NCBI RefSeq assembly: GCF_002150805.1 | Contig: NZ_MTBA01000010.1 | Coordinates: 1-64,000, forward strand | Source: Oceanospirillum sanctuarii | GTDB lineage: Bacteria; Pseudomonadota; Gammaproteobacteria; Pseudomonadales; Halomonadaceae | Reading direction: 5' to 3' | Length of the DNA: 64,000 bases | Shown here: positions 26,740 to 35,188 of the stretch, piece by piece | Layout: the number at the start of each line of letters is the position of its first letter | Position numbering within the stretch: the first letter of the stretch is position 1 | The notes under the pieces: generated by a model | Databases searched by the model: none | The model's input: the letters and a program-made list of their open reading frames with translations, nothing else | What the model was told of the DNA's origin: nothing | Translations under genes and position numbers: made by a program

Positions 26740-28185
26740 TTATGGGCGGATGTAGGTGGTTTTTACAACGGTGTAGAACTCTTTTGCGTAGGTGCCCTGC
26801 TCGCGGGGACCAAAGCTTGAGTCTTTACGACCACCGAACGGTACGTGGTAATCGGTGCCCGCTGTTGGCAGGTTCACCATCACGCAGCCGGTTTTGGCGT
26901 TGCGTTTGAAGTGGGATGCGTACTTCAGGGACTCGGTGCAGATACCGCCGGTCAGGCCGAAGTTGGTATCGTTCAGAGTGGCCAGCGCCTCGTCGTAGTC
27001 TTTCACCTTGATCACGCAGGCGATCGGAGCAAAGGCTTCTTCGCGATTGATGGTCATTTCGTTGGTGGTTTCAGTGAACAGCGCAGGCTGCATGTAGTAG
27101 CCTTCGGTGTCTTCATTCAGTACTTCACCGCCATAGACCAGCTTGCCGCCTTCAGATTTAGCCAGTTCCAGATATTTCAGGTTCTGTTCCATCTGACGGG
27201 CATCGGCGACAGCCCCGATATGTACGCCTTCTTTCAGTGGGTGACCGATCACCAGCTTCTTCATGCGCTCAACCACAGCGTCAACAAAGCGGTCGTGAAT
27301 ACCTTCGGTAACGATCAGTCGGGAGGAGGCGGTACATTTCTGGCCGGTGCCACCAAAGGCACCGTTTACGGCGCACTCTACAGCGTTATCCAGATCGGCA
27401 TCGTCCAGTACTACCAGTGCGTTCTTAGAACCCATCTCCAGCTGGCACTTCACCAGATTCACTGCAGTAGCGGCGGCGACTTTGCGGCCGGTTTCCAGAG
27501 AACCTGTGAAGGTCAGGGCGTTGATCTTGCGGGAGTTAATCAGCACATCGCCCACTTCAGCACCCGGCCCCATCACCAGGTTGAAGGTGCCTGCAGGCAG
27601 GTTCTGGCGGGAGATAATTTCAGTCAGTGCCCATGCAGACGCAGGAACCTGATTGGCCGGTTTCCAGACTACTGCGTTACCAAAGGCCAGCGCTGGCGCG
27701 ATCTTCCAGGCACCGGTTGCCGTCGGGAAGTTCCATGGGGTGATAATGCCGACAACACCGACCGGCTCACGGCGGGTTTCAATTTCGATACCCGGACGAA
27801 CCGATTCAGCGGTTTCGCCCATCTGGCGCAGCACTTCTGCAGCGTAGTAGTGGAAGAACTGACCAGAGCGATAGGTTTCACCCACACCTTCGGCCAGAGT
27901 TTTACCCTCTTCACGGGCCAGAATTTCACCCAGCTCATCTTTACGGGCGATCAGTTCGTCACCAATCGCCATCAGAACTGAGTAACGCTGCTCCAGACCG
28001 GAAAGCGCCCACTCCTGTTGACCTTTTTCAGCTGCCGCTATCGCAGCCTCGGTCTGTGCCTGATCCGCCTGAGCGTAGTGGCCGATGGTGTCGCTGGTAT
28101 CCGCCGGGCTGATGTTTGCTACTGTGCCTTTGGCACCGTCTACCCACTCACCTGCGATATAGTTCTTGAATACGTTGTCGGACAT
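26740..28185 (-). CDS. NAD(P)-dependent aldehyde dehydrogenase
   Basis: 481 residues, ALDH superfamily. Nucleotide-binding TPWNFPTA (149-156), catalytic Glu250 in QLEMGSKN and nucleophile Cys284 in GQKCTASSR. The GQKCTASSR context is characteristic of alpha-ketoglutarate-semialdehyde (2,5-dioxovalerate) dehydrogenases, although betaine-aldehyde or other semialdehyde substrates are possible. A near-perfect Shine-Dalgarno, AGGAGGTGA, precedes the start. First gene of the operon and divergent from a LysR regulator, with a 17-base palindrome and a TAAG-N5-CTTA site in between. Confidence 0.93.
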   Translation of the reverse strand: MSDNVFKNYIAGEWVDGAKGTVANISPADTSDTIGHYAQADQAQTEAAIAAAEKGQQEWALSGLEQRYSVLMAIGDELIARKDELGEILAREEGKTLAEGVGETYRSGQFFHYYAAEVLRQMGETAESVRPGIEIETRREPVGVVGIITPWNFPTATGAWKIAPALAFGNAVVWKPANQVPASAWALTEIISRQNLPAGTFNLVMGPGAEVGDVLINSRKINALTFTGSLETGRKVAAATAVNLVKCQLEMGSKNALVVLDDADLDNAVECAVNGAFGGTGQKCTASSRLIVTEGIHDRFVDAVVERMKKLVIGHPLKEGVHIGAVADARQMEQNLKYLELAKSEGGKLVYGGEVLNEDTEGYYMQPALFTETTNEMTINREEAFAPIACVIKVKDYDEALATLNDTNFGLTGGICTESLKYASHFKRNAKTGCVMVNLPTAGTDYHVPFGGRKDSSFGPREQGTYAKEFYTVVKTTYIRP

Positions 28186-28246
28186 TTTGGGTCACCTCCT
28201 GAATAGTTGCTTGCATCTTAGGAGGTGTGCCTAAATAATAAAAATT

Positions 28247-28263
28247 AATAAATAATATTTATT
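28247..28263. repeat. AT-only palindrome in the ALDH/lysR intergenic region
   Basis: AATAAATA-A-TATTTATT, a perfect 8-1-8 inverted repeat, immediately beside the LysR-type site. It may be a second operator or part of a promoter; A+T-only palindromes also arise by chance. Confidence 0.5.
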
Positions 28264-28280
28264 GATAAGTTTTTCTTACC
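28264..28280. promoter_or_regulatory. LysR-type operator 1 (TAAG-N5-CTTA)
   Basis: GATAAG-TTTTT-CTTACC between the divergent dehydrogenase and lysR genes. The inner TAAG-N5-CTTA is a T-N11-A box typical of LysR regulators. A second copy, identical at 14 of 17 positions, is at 29427-29443. Confidence 0.68.
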
Positions 28281-28314
28281 AGTTTGAGTCTGCCTGTTAC
28301 GTCGGAGCGCTGCC

Positions 28315-29211
28315 ATGTTACCCGAGCTTAAAATTGCCCAATTACGTCACTTTGTCTGGGTTGCCGAGTTAAAGGGCTTTCATGCCGCCGCAGAAAAAGC
28401 CCACCGCACCCAGCCTGCTATTTCCCTCTCTATCCGGGATCTGGAAACCAAGTTGGGGGAAAGCCTGTTTGAGAAGCGCAATGCCAAAACCGCGAAAACA
28501 GAACTGACGCCTTTTGGTCAGTATTTTCTGCCCAAAGCGAAAGAGTTGATCACCCATCATGATCGGGTTGCTGAAGACATGACCTTGCTGGCGGAGCATC
28601 GGACGGGACATCTGCGCATCGCCTCTATCCCTTCTATTGCCACACGGATTCTGCCGGAGCTGCTGCTGCAATTTATGGAGGATTCCCCGGAGCTGCATAT
28701 CAGCTTTTATGACGGTAACTCCGATGCGGTACTGAATATGGTAGAAAGCCAGGAAGTGGATTTTGGTATCGCCAGTTTGTTTTATCAACAGGAGCACAGC
28801 GATAAAACCTTTACCCCTATCTGGGACGATCAGGTAGGCGTGGTCTGCCCGTTTGATCATCCTCTGGCAGATCGTGATGCCATTGATTGGCAGGAGCTGC
28901 AGGGTCACCGCCTTATCGGTAACGGTACATCCCGTTTATTGGAGGAGACAGAAGCCAAGTCTCTGATTGGTCAGTCTCAGTTCTATGTTTCTAATATGTT
29001 GTCGCTGATTGCGATGTTAGAAGCGGGCTTCGGGGTCACGACTCTGCCCTGGTATGCGGTACCCAGAGACAATCAGAAGCTTAAGTTTATCCCCCTAAGC
29101 AGCCCCAAGGTGGTGCGCCAGATCGGTATCGTGCAGATGAATAACAAAACTCTGTCGCCACCGGCAGAAGCACTGATGAACTACATTATCCAACACAGCA
29201 GCAACCACTGA
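28315..29211 (+). CDS. LysR-family transcriptional regulator of the catabolic cluster
   Basis: 298 residues. N-terminal winged helix-turn-helix (AQLRHFVWVAELKGFHAAAE, then RTQPAISLSIRDLETKLGE, about 8-50) and C-terminal periplasmic-binding-fold effector domain (about 92-295). It is divergent from the aldehyde dehydrogenase operon, the standard position for a LysR activator of that operon. The shared palindromes at 28264 and 29427 suggest that it controls both the operon on its left and the two genes on its right. The effector is unknown, probably the transported amine or a breakdown product. Confidence 0.9.
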   Translation: MLPELKIAQLRHFVWVAELKGFHAAAEKAHRTQPAISLSIRDLETKLGESLFEKRNAKTAKTELTPFGQYFLPKAKELITHHDRVAEDMTLLAEHRTGHLRIASIPSIATRILPELLLQFMEDSPELHISFYDGNSDAVLNMVESQEVDFGIASLFYQQEHSDKTFTPIWDDQVGVVCPFDHPLADRDAIDWQELQGHRLIGNGTSRLLEETEAKSLIGQSQFYVSNMLSLIAMLEAGFGVTTLPWYAVPRDNQKLKFIPLSSPKVVRQIGIVQMNNKTLSPPAEALMNYIIQHSSNH

Positions 29212-29618
29212 GTTGCTGCTCCCTTCTTTAACCTCCCCTGCTATTACTTGTCCGGCCCCGCAAGTCCACTTATTGCGCCAAATCAAACTTACGCATATTT
29301 TGTGACCGGGCATTCACTCGGTTTACAGAGCCACTAAACTAAAGGGGCAGATGGCGGTAAGCCCTGAGTATTTAAGGTTTTCTATCTGATTCTGGTCTTA
29401 GAAAAAATAATGGTATGTATGGTTTTGATAAGTTTGGCTTATCGGTTGATAGAACCTTTTGATTTGTTCCTTTTGCCGGGTTTAGACCAAGATTGCCTCA
29501 CCGCGAAAGCGTAGCAACGACTGAAGTCTAGAGACGAGCTAAGCCTGCCGCTTATCTGAGCAGCTCCCCCTATAAGAAAGACTGCCGGTAAGTGCTAAAC
29601 CATTAGAGGACAACAATA
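29212..29618 (+). other. 400-base leader before the unknown gene pair
   Basis: No gene. It holds the second LysR-type palindrome (29427-29443). Between there and the start codon lie about 175 bases with several short stems (for example around 29497-29560). I could match this leader to no riboswitch class. TTAGAGGACAACAATA precedes the start at 29619. Confidence 0.45.
29427..29443. promoter_or_regulatory. LysR-type operator 2 (TAAG-N5-CTTA)
   Basis: GATAAG-TTTGG-CTTATC, a perfect 6-5-6 palindrome about 175 bases before the unknown gene pair. It matches operator 1 (28264-28280) at 14 of 17 positions, including all bases of the TAAG and CTTA arms. Confidence 0.68.
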
Positions 29619-31361
29619 ATGACAACCTTGACCACGATTCAAAATTCCCTGCGTGGTGAACATGCGCTGCCGCTCCGGCCGGCAGAACAGGTGATGAAGC
29701 TTGAGCGCCTGGGCGCTCTCCACCAGAGCCGCCTCAGTTTTATGCGCAGCATTGTGCGTCGGATGATGCGGGAACGCTGGCAGATCAGCTTTCGCCGTTT
29801 CGATCTGGACGATCAGGGTTATGGCACCGCGATCTATGAAATTAAAGCGGCTCACGGCCTGTTCAACTTTGTCATCTTTTCCAACTACCTGTCTGATGAA
29901 GCCCGCAACGATCGTGTGGTTGCGACCCAGTGGGATCTGACCATGGCGCTGGTTGATGGTGAGGTGGACGACCTTTATCTGGAAAAACTGCGCCAGAACG
30001 TGCCGAAACAGGAAGCCGGTCGTGTGGACTCCCGGGTCTTTGTTCTCTCCCGCGCCAATCGCAGTGCCCGTAACTTCAATTATGTGGTGGATCAGCTTGC
30101 TCAGGGTGAGCAGCCGGATGTTCAGAAAATTGCCGAAGTAGGCTACCTGTATCGCACAACAGCCGTTTATGGCAGTGGCAAGCTGGGCATGGCGGATTGG
30201 GAAAAAGTACAAACCCGCTACCCTGACTTTGCCCGGCCTTTTGCCGCTGAGATGTTTGTGTGCCTGATGCTGCGTAACTTCAGCCTGACTCAGGCCGAGC
30301 ATATTGCCCGTCATCGCACCCCTGATACTTTTCAGCCGATGCGTGATGATATTAAGCGTTATTTTGGTATCGGTAACTCCACCGGTTTGGGGATGGCTCC
30401 TTATCTGGTGAACCACCCGCACCTGATCAATCAATGGGTTGAGATGCGTGAGCTGGCCTTAGCCCGTGTTCGTGTGCTGGGTCAGATTGACTCGCGGATC
30501 AGAGAGCGCTTTGATCAGCTGCTGCAGCGCTGCAGACGTCACACCGAACAGACGGTAACGGAAGACAGCTGGCAGAGCGACAATAACCAACAAGTGCTGG
30601 ACGATATTCAGGCGCTGTGCCATCAGACTGAAGCAGGAATCAATAGCTGGAATAAGCTGATCGAATGGTCTGAAAACCACTGCTCCCTGCAAGGGCAGGA
30701 GCTGCTGGTATCCGTCATTCTGGAGTTGTATCCCGAGCTGGTCGATGATCTTGAAGATTATCAGGCAGCTGAAGAGTTTATGGATCTGGATCCGCTGATG
30801 CCGCTGGAGCAGCTGAAAGTGCAGATTGAAACCTGCTACGGCTGGGCGCTGGATATCGATTTTTCAGCACCGGGAGCCAAGGATATTTTCTGGTATCGCT
30901 CAGAAGAGAAGATGGAGCCTCGTTTAGGGGAGAGTGCAGCAGATCAGGGACAGGAAAAACAGATGGCATTGGGTGTCGGTTATGCGGTGCGTCGCTGCTA
31001 TGACCAGCTCTGCGAATACATTGAGCAGAACCCGAATCACACCACCGCCCGCTTTATGGTTGCCTGTCCGAAGCGACGCGGTATTGTGCGTCGTATTCAG
31101 AGCATGTGTCGCTGCCTATACGGTGATATTCAGGCCAATCTGCTGGATCGTGACATTTTGCCGATGCACCTGCTACGAGCCAAGCTGGCGTTCTTCGGTG
31201 TCAGTAAGTTTGATCCTAAATCGAAACTTTGGGTGCGTAATACCATGTTCCAGGGGGCACCGCTGCTGGAAGATATTGGCAAGCCTTTTAATGATGACTG
31301 GTTTATGCCGTTAGCACCGGAGCAGGATTCCGGTTCAGACAACCTTTCAGCCAACCGATAA
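29619..31361 (+). CDS. Conserved unknown protein, 580 residues
   Basis: Cytoplasmic: no signal peptide or membrane helix. N-terminal residues 25-65 are rich in Arg (RSIVRRMMRERWQI). A central NSTGLGMAPYLVNHPHLINQW segment (about 253-272) looks like a conserved active or binding loop. The C-terminal third holds several Cys (CYGWALD, CPKRRGIVRRIQ, CRCLYGD). I do not recognise the family. A TAAG-N5-CTTA site upstream ties it to the LysR regulator, and the next gene starts 13 bases after its stop. It is probably an enzyme subunit or companion in the same catabolic pathway; this is inference. Confidence 0.7.
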   Translation: MTTLTTIQNSLRGEHALPLRPAEQVMKLERLGALHQSRLSFMRSIVRRMMRERWQISFRRFDLDDQGYGTAIYEIKAAHGLFNFVIFSNYLSDEARNDRVVATQWDLTMALVDGEVDDLYLEKLRQNVPKQEAGRVDSRVFVLSRANRSARNFNYVVDQLAQGEQPDVQKIAEVGYLYRTTAVYGSGKLGMADWEKVQTRYPDFARPFAAEMFVCLMLRNFSLTQAEHIARHRTPDTFQPMRDDIKRYFGIGNSTGLGMAPYLVNHPHLINQWVEMRELALARVRVLGQIDSRIRERFDQLLQRCRRHTEQTVTEDSWQSDNNQQVLDDIQALCHQTEAGINSWNKLIEWSENHCSLQGQELLVSVILELYPELVDDLEDYQAAEEFMDLDPLMPLEQLKVQIETCYGWALDIDFSAPGAKDIFWYRSEEKMEPRLGESAADQGQEKQMALGVGYAVRRCYDQLCEYIEQNPNHTTARFMVACPKRRGIVRRIQSMCRCLYGDIQANLLDRDILPMHLLRAKLAFFGVSKFDPKSKLWVRNTMFQGAPLLEDIGKPFNDDWFMPLAPEQDSGSDNLSANR

Positions 31362-31374
31362 CAGGAGCGCCCTC

Positions 31375-32118
31375 ATGAATATCTCAATGAACGAACTGAA
31401 AGCGGCGCTGCGCCGTTGTTTTGAAGCCAGTGGCTACTATGTCGGCAACTATGAAGATGCTGCCAATATGATTCTCTGGCTGGAAAAGCATGGCCTGAAC
31501 GGGTTGAAAGAGCTGGAACATGCGCTGCCTTTTATTACGGCGGATCAGGATAAACCCCTGAGTGAAGTGGTGTATGAGGACAGTACCTCCGCCATTATCG
31601 ACAGTAAAAACCGCAGTGCGCTGAACTGCATCGCCGCCTCGGTGGATCTGGCTCATGCCAAAGCTCTGGAAAGCGGTATTGCCACGGTGACGGTACATAA
31701 CTGCCATAACCGCATGTTTATCCTGAAGGCGCTGACAGACTGTGGTCGTCGCGGCATCAGTGTGGCGGCTTACTGGCGCAATGGCTCTCAGTCGGTGACT
31801 GAACATACGGTAGCGATTAAGGCGGGAGAGCGTTATCCGAGCTACTCAAAAGCGGAGACGAGTCTGCCTTCAACACCGGAAGATAAGCAGGCGCTGACGA
31901 TTATCTGCAGCTCCCGTGTTGACCTGGCGACCTCGTTGCAGAACTCAAAAGGTAACCAGTATGTGCTGCATATCAGTGAGGAAGAGATTCAGCGCAACAA
32001 AGAGTTCACCATTGATAATGGCATTGAGATCGATGATCTGCTCTGGCAAAAGATCAACGAAATCGGCGCAAATATTCTGGTTGAAAACAGTGATCGTTCT
32101 CGCTTAGGGGCGGGTTGA
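31375..32118 (+). CDS. DUF3726-like protein, distant malate/L-lactate dehydrogenase relative
   Basis: 247 residues. The opening helix LKAALRRCFEASGYYVGNYEDAANMILWLE, continuing with HGLNGLKELEHALP, resembles the N-terminus of the malate/L-lactate (ureidoglycolate) dehydrogenase family. VHNCHNRMFILKALTDCGRRGISVAAYW recalls its NAD site, but the protein is much shorter than the 330-350 residues of true members. Domain assignment is by eye and tentative. GGAG precedes the start. It forms a unit with the 580-residue protein and a terminator follows. Confidence 0.68.
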   Translation: MNISMNELKAALRRCFEASGYYVGNYEDAANMILWLEKHGLNGLKELEHALPFITADQDKPLSEVVYEDSTSAIIDSKNRSALNCIAASVDLAHAKALESGIATVTVHNCHNRMFILKALTDCGRRGISVAAYWRNGSQSVTEHTVAIKAGERYPSYSKAETSLPSTPEDKQALTIICSSRVDLATSLQNSKGNQYVLHISEEEIQRNKEFTIDNGIEIDDLLWQKINEIGANILVENSDRSRLGAG

Positions 32119-32207
32119 TCCGGGATTTGTCTACCAACAGGGACGTTAAGCTGGCTTGATTATCTTGGTCGGGTATCAAGCTTTGCCATGTCGTAGGAGT
32201 ACCCCTT

Positions 32208-32235
32208 GCCCTCAGTTTTGACTGAGGGCTTTTTT
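32208..32235 (+). terminator. Terminator of the unknown gene pair
   Basis: Stem GCCCTCAG/CTGAGGGC with loop TTTTGA and six T. Confidence 0.93.
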
Positions 32236-32250
32236 GTTTGAGGGCGGAAA

Positions 32251-32979
32251 GTGGAGCTATCAACGCTGTTAGCAATTTTAGCGGTATCTTTGGGAATTGG
32301 TATTCAGGCTTGGGTCGGGATAGGGTTTGGCCTTGTCTCGGCACCCTTGCTTTACTGGATCTCTCCGGACTATGTTCCCGGCCCTATATTAGTTTTAGGG
32401 TTTGTACTGTCTGCTTTGGTGACGTTTAAACATTACCGTGAGATTTGCTGGCAAAGGGTGGTTACGGCCTCTATCGCTCGTATCCCTGGAGCATGGCTTG
32501 GAGCTATGTTGCTGATAAGCGTGCCTTCCGGGTGGCTGGGACTGATATTAGGAAGTTGTCTGCTCCTGGCTCTGTTGGTAACCCGATATCGTTTCACGGT
32601 TAAAATCTCTCCTGTCACTTTGAGGTTTGCTGGTTTTAGTTCAGGGGTAATGGGAACAGCTACATCTGTAGGGGGGCCGCCAATGGCGATGCTCTATCGG
32701 GGAATCGAAACACAGATAGCCAGAAATGAGTTGGCGCTATTCTTTTTACTGACCACACCAATATCGATTGTAATGCTAGCGGTTAATGGTTTGTTCAATG
32801 CCTCTACACTTGTGATGACATTGCCGCTTTTGCCTGGAGTGTTTTTGGGATATCAGCTGGCAAACGCTTTCAACCACTATCTGGATGAACAAAGCGCAAA
32901 AGGAATCCTTTTTGCGCTTTGTTTGCTGGCAGCCCTGAGCGTTCTTGCAAAGGCTGCTATCGACCTTGCGTCGCCGTGA
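32251..32979 (+). CDS. TauE/SafE-family membrane permease
   Basis: 242 residues starting at GTG, with GAGGGCGGAA before it. About eight hydrophobic helices in two halves. Conserved halves GIGIQAWVGIGFGLVSAPLLYW (about 13-34) and GFSSGVMGTATSVGGPPMAM (about 128-147) are the two internally related TauE/SafE motifs. Members export sulfite or sulfoacetate or move other organic anions across the inner membrane; the substrate here is not evident. The gene stands alone, just after the preceding terminator, and converges with ohr. Confidence 0.85.
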   Translation: MELSTLLAILAVSLGIGIQAWVGIGFGLVSAPLLYWISPDYVPGPILVLGFVLSALVTFKHYREICWQRVVTASIARIPGAWLGAMLLISVPSGWLGLILGSCLLLALLVTRYRFTVKISPVTLRFAGFSSGVMGTATSVGGPPMAMLYRGIETQIARNELALFFLLTTPISIVMLAVNGLFNASTLVMTLPLLPGVFLGYQLANAFNHYLDEQSAKGILFALCLLAALSVLAKAAIDLASP

Positions 32980-32993
32980 CACAATTTCAGAAC

Positions 32994-33416
32994 TTAGATA
33001 GCGGCTCCGTTAACACTAACCTGAACGTCGATATTGCCCCGGGTCGCGTTGGAATATGGGCAAACCTGATGCGCGGTGCGTACCAGATTGAGGGCTGTTT
33101 CCTGCTCCAGATCCAGGGTTACGGCTAGCGAAACTGTCAGGGCAAAACCACCGTCACTATTCGGGCCGATACCCACTTCAGCTGTAACCGGTGCTTCGCT
33201 CAGTTTAACTTTAGCTTCACGGGCAACGTGCAGAACTGCGTTAGAAAAGCAGGCTGCATATCCTGCTGCAAACAGTTGTTCCGGGTTCGTGGCGTTACCG
33301 GCACCGCCCATCTCTTTTGGATAAGCCAGACTGACATTCAGCAGGCCATCATCTGTTTTCACCTGACCATTACGACCGGCGGATGCTGTGGCTGATGTGT
33401 TGTAGATTGTTTGCAT
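32994..33416 (-). CDS. ohr: Organic hydroperoxide resistance protein Ohr
   Basis: 140 residues, OsmC/Ohr family thiol peroxidase reducing organic hydroperoxides in the cytoplasm. The peroxidatic Cys56 (GYAACFSNAV) and resolving Cys119 (AHQVCPYSNA) are both present, and NPEQLFAAGYAACF is the Ohr subfamily signature. GGAGATCATC precedes the start. It is divergent from ohrR, and two OhrR-type operators lie in between. Confidence 0.95.
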   Translation of the reverse strand: MQTIYNTSATASAGRNGQVKTDDGLLNVSLAYPKEMGGAGNATNPEQLFAAGYAACFSNAVLHVAREAKVKLSEAPVTAEVGIGPNSDGGFALTVSLAVTLDLEQETALNLVRTAHQVCPYSNATRGNIDVQVSVNGAAI

Positions 33417-33453
33417 GATGATCTCCTGAAAAAATATTTAAAATTAAGTTGCG

Positions 33454-33467
33454 TACAATGTAATTGC
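33454..33467. promoter_or_regulatory. OhrR-type operator 1
   Basis: TACAATGTAATTGC, an imperfect CAAT/ATTG palindrome that resembles known OhrR boxes (TACAATT-AATTGTA). It lies 38 bases before ohr. Confidence 0.68.
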
Positions 33468-33513
33468 TGGCAATGTTATTTCGACTGTAGGGTTGTTTGC
33501 AAGTATATTGTGT

Positions 33514-33526
33514 GCAATTTAATTGG
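33514..33526. promoter_or_regulatory. OhrR-type operator 2
   Basis: GCAATTTAATTGG contains a perfect CAATT-T-AATTG palindrome, 20 bases before ohrR and 60 from operator 1. Two sites would let OhrR repress both divergent genes. Confidence 0.7.
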
Positions 33527-33545
33527 TCAGTTTGAGAGTTCTGAT

Positions 33546-34001
33546 ATGTCTTCAGGTCATAATTCAAAGAAAAACAAAGAGTTACTTCAGCTCGATAATC
33601 AGCTGTGTTTTTCACTCTACAGCGCAGCTAACGCTATGACCCGGGCATATCGCCCGCTGTTAGATGCATTGGATCTGACCTATCTGCAATACATGGCGAT
33701 GATGGTGCTTTGGGAGGAACAGAGTGTCAGCGTTAAACGGTTGGGTGAGCGCCTGCATCTTGATTCAGGCACCTTAACGCCACTACTGAAAAGGCTGGAA
33801 GCTAAAGGTCTGGTTAGCAGGGGGCGCAGCCCGGATGATGAGCGGGTGCGTGTGATCACACTGACTGATGCTGGGCAGGCTTTGAAAATACAGGCCGTTG
33901 AAGTTCCGGAACAGATTCTGTGTCAGACCTGTATGCCACTGGATGAACTGAAGCAGATAAAGCAGCTATGTGATCAGCTGTTGAAAAACCTTTCCAGCTG
34001 A
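33546..34001 (+). CDS. ohrR: MarR-family peroxide-sensing repressor OhrR
   Basis: 151 residues from ATG at 33546; upstream in-frame starts exist but run through the operator region. Winged helix of MarR type (VKRLGERLHLDSGTLTPLLKRLEAKGLVSRGRS, then DERVRVITLTDAG). The N-terminal LCFSLYSA carries Cys21, equivalent to the sensing cysteine of OhrR. A second Cys pair near the C-terminus (LCQTC) could allow a two-Cys mechanism as in Xanthomonas. It represses ohr and probably itself until oxidised. Confidence 0.92.
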   Translation: MSSGHNSKKNKELLQLDNQLCFSLYSAANAMTRAYRPLLDALDLTYLQYMAMMVLWEEQSVSVKRLGERLHLDSGTLTPLLKRLEAKGLVSRGRSPDDERVRVITLTDAGQALKIQAVEVPEQILCQTCMPLDELKQIKQLCDQLLKNLSS

Positions 34002-34144
34002 TTGCTCCCTGAGCTTCCAGTTTTGCGCCAGATCATTACAATGCTCCCCTGCTGAAATACCCGACTAAAACCATTGGTTTTTCGTGGGTATTGTTCGATT
34101 GAATTGATGCGACGGATTTACGATCCGTTTAGCGGGAGAAACCA

Positions 34145-35131
34145 ATGATTACCGTTTGTGCGCTTTACAAGTTTGTTCGTCTCGACCACTTTGAATCCCT
34201 GCGAGAGCCTCTGCATCAGGTGATGCTTGATAATGATGTTAAGGGCACTCTGCTGCTGGCCTCTGAAGGTATTAATGGAACTATTGCAGGCCCAGCGGAA
34301 GGTATCAAAGCGGTTCTGAACTGGCTGGCACAGGAACCGGTTCTGGCAGAGATCGTCACCAAAGAATCTTTCCACGAAGAAAACCCGTTTAACCGCACCA
34401 AGGTGAAACTCAAAAAAGAGATCGTCACCATGGGGGTTGAAGGTATCGACCCTCGCCACGTAGTGGGTACTTACGTTAAGCCGAAAGACTGGAACGCTCT
34501 GATCTCTGATCCGGAAGTTTTACTGGTGGATACCCGTAACGACTACGAAGTTGAAATCGGCACCTTTAAAAATGCCTTGAACCCGGATACGGAGACTTTC
34601 CGTGAGTTTCCGGATTACGTAAAAGAAAATCTCGACCCTTCGAAACATAAAAAAGTGGCGATGTTCTGCACCGGTGGTATCCGCTGCGAAAAGTCCACGG
34701 CCTATATGAAAGAGCAGGGTTTTGACGAGGTTTACCACCTTGAAGGCGGGATTCTGAAATATCTGGAAGAGGTGCCGGAGGAAGAGTCTCTATGGGAAGG
34801 TGAATGCTATGTGTTTGACGGTCGGGTCTCCGTGAATCATCAGCTGGAGAAGGGACAGTACGATATGTGTAACGCCTGTCGTCTGCCGATTACCGAAGAA
34901 GATAAAGCCTCAGAGAAATATGAAGCGGGTGTTACCTGTCCGAAATGTTACGGTACTCATACCGAGGAGCAGCTGAAGCGTTTCCGTGATCGGGAAAAAC
35001 AGATCCAGCTGGCGCGTGCTCGTGGTATCGAACACGTGGGTGGCGAAGCGAAAACCCATGCCGAGTTGAACCGGGAACTGAAGCTGAAACAAAAACAGCA
35101 GCAGAAAGAGAAACAGGCAGCGGCTAAATAA
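34145..35131 (+). CDS. trhO: tRNA U34 hydroxylase TrhO (YceA)
   Basis: 328 residues. N-terminal acylphosphatase-like domain (about 1-100), rhodanese domain (about 115-220) with Cys175 in FCTGGIRC, then a cysteine-rich stretch (CNACRLP, CPKCYG) and a basic tail. The family performs O2-dependent 5-hydroxylation of U34 in tRNA, giving ho5U. CGGGAGAAACC precedes the start. Single gene; its terminator overlaps the end of tag. Confidence 0.95.
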   Translation: MITVCALYKFVRLDHFESLREPLHQVMLDNDVKGTLLLASEGINGTIAGPAEGIKAVLNWLAQEPVLAEIVTKESFHEENPFNRTKVKLKKEIVTMGVEGIDPRHVVGTYVKPKDWNALISDPEVLLVDTRNDYEVEIGTFKNALNPDTETFREFPDYVKENLDPSKHKKVAMFCTGGIRCEKSTAYMKEQGFDEVYHLEGGILKYLEEVPEEESLWEGECYVFDGRVSVNHQLEKGQYDMCNACRLPITEEDKASEKYEAGVTCPKCYGTHTEEQLKRFRDREKQIQLARARGIEHVGGEAKTHAELNRELKLKQKQQQKEKQAAAK

Positions 35132-35157
35132 GCGGCTACCTGCTAACGGATCGTTAA

Positions 35158-35188
35158 AGCCCTAGCTCTGTTTTAGCTGGGGCTTTTT
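35158..35188 (+). terminator. trhO terminator, inside the end of tag
   Basis: Stem AGCCCTAGCT/AGCTGGGGCT (one T-G wobble), loop CTGTTTT, then five T. Bases 35162-35188 also encode the last residues and stop of the convergent tag gene. Confidence 0.85.

Noticed and set aside
26845-27981. 378-codon open frame antisense to the aldehyde dehydrogenase
   Set aside because: The forward gene has all ALDH catalytic motifs and an excellent ribosome site; the antisense product resembles nothing.
29497-29600. Possible SAH or glycine riboswitch
   Set aside because: Fragments such as AGCGTAGCAACG recall parts of known aptamers, but the conserved core order and partner stems are missing.
29595-30434. 279-codon open frame antisense to the 580-residue gene
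   Set aside because: His/Gln-rich translation without recognisable domains. The plus-strand gene has the better start signal, coupling to the next gene and an upstream operator.
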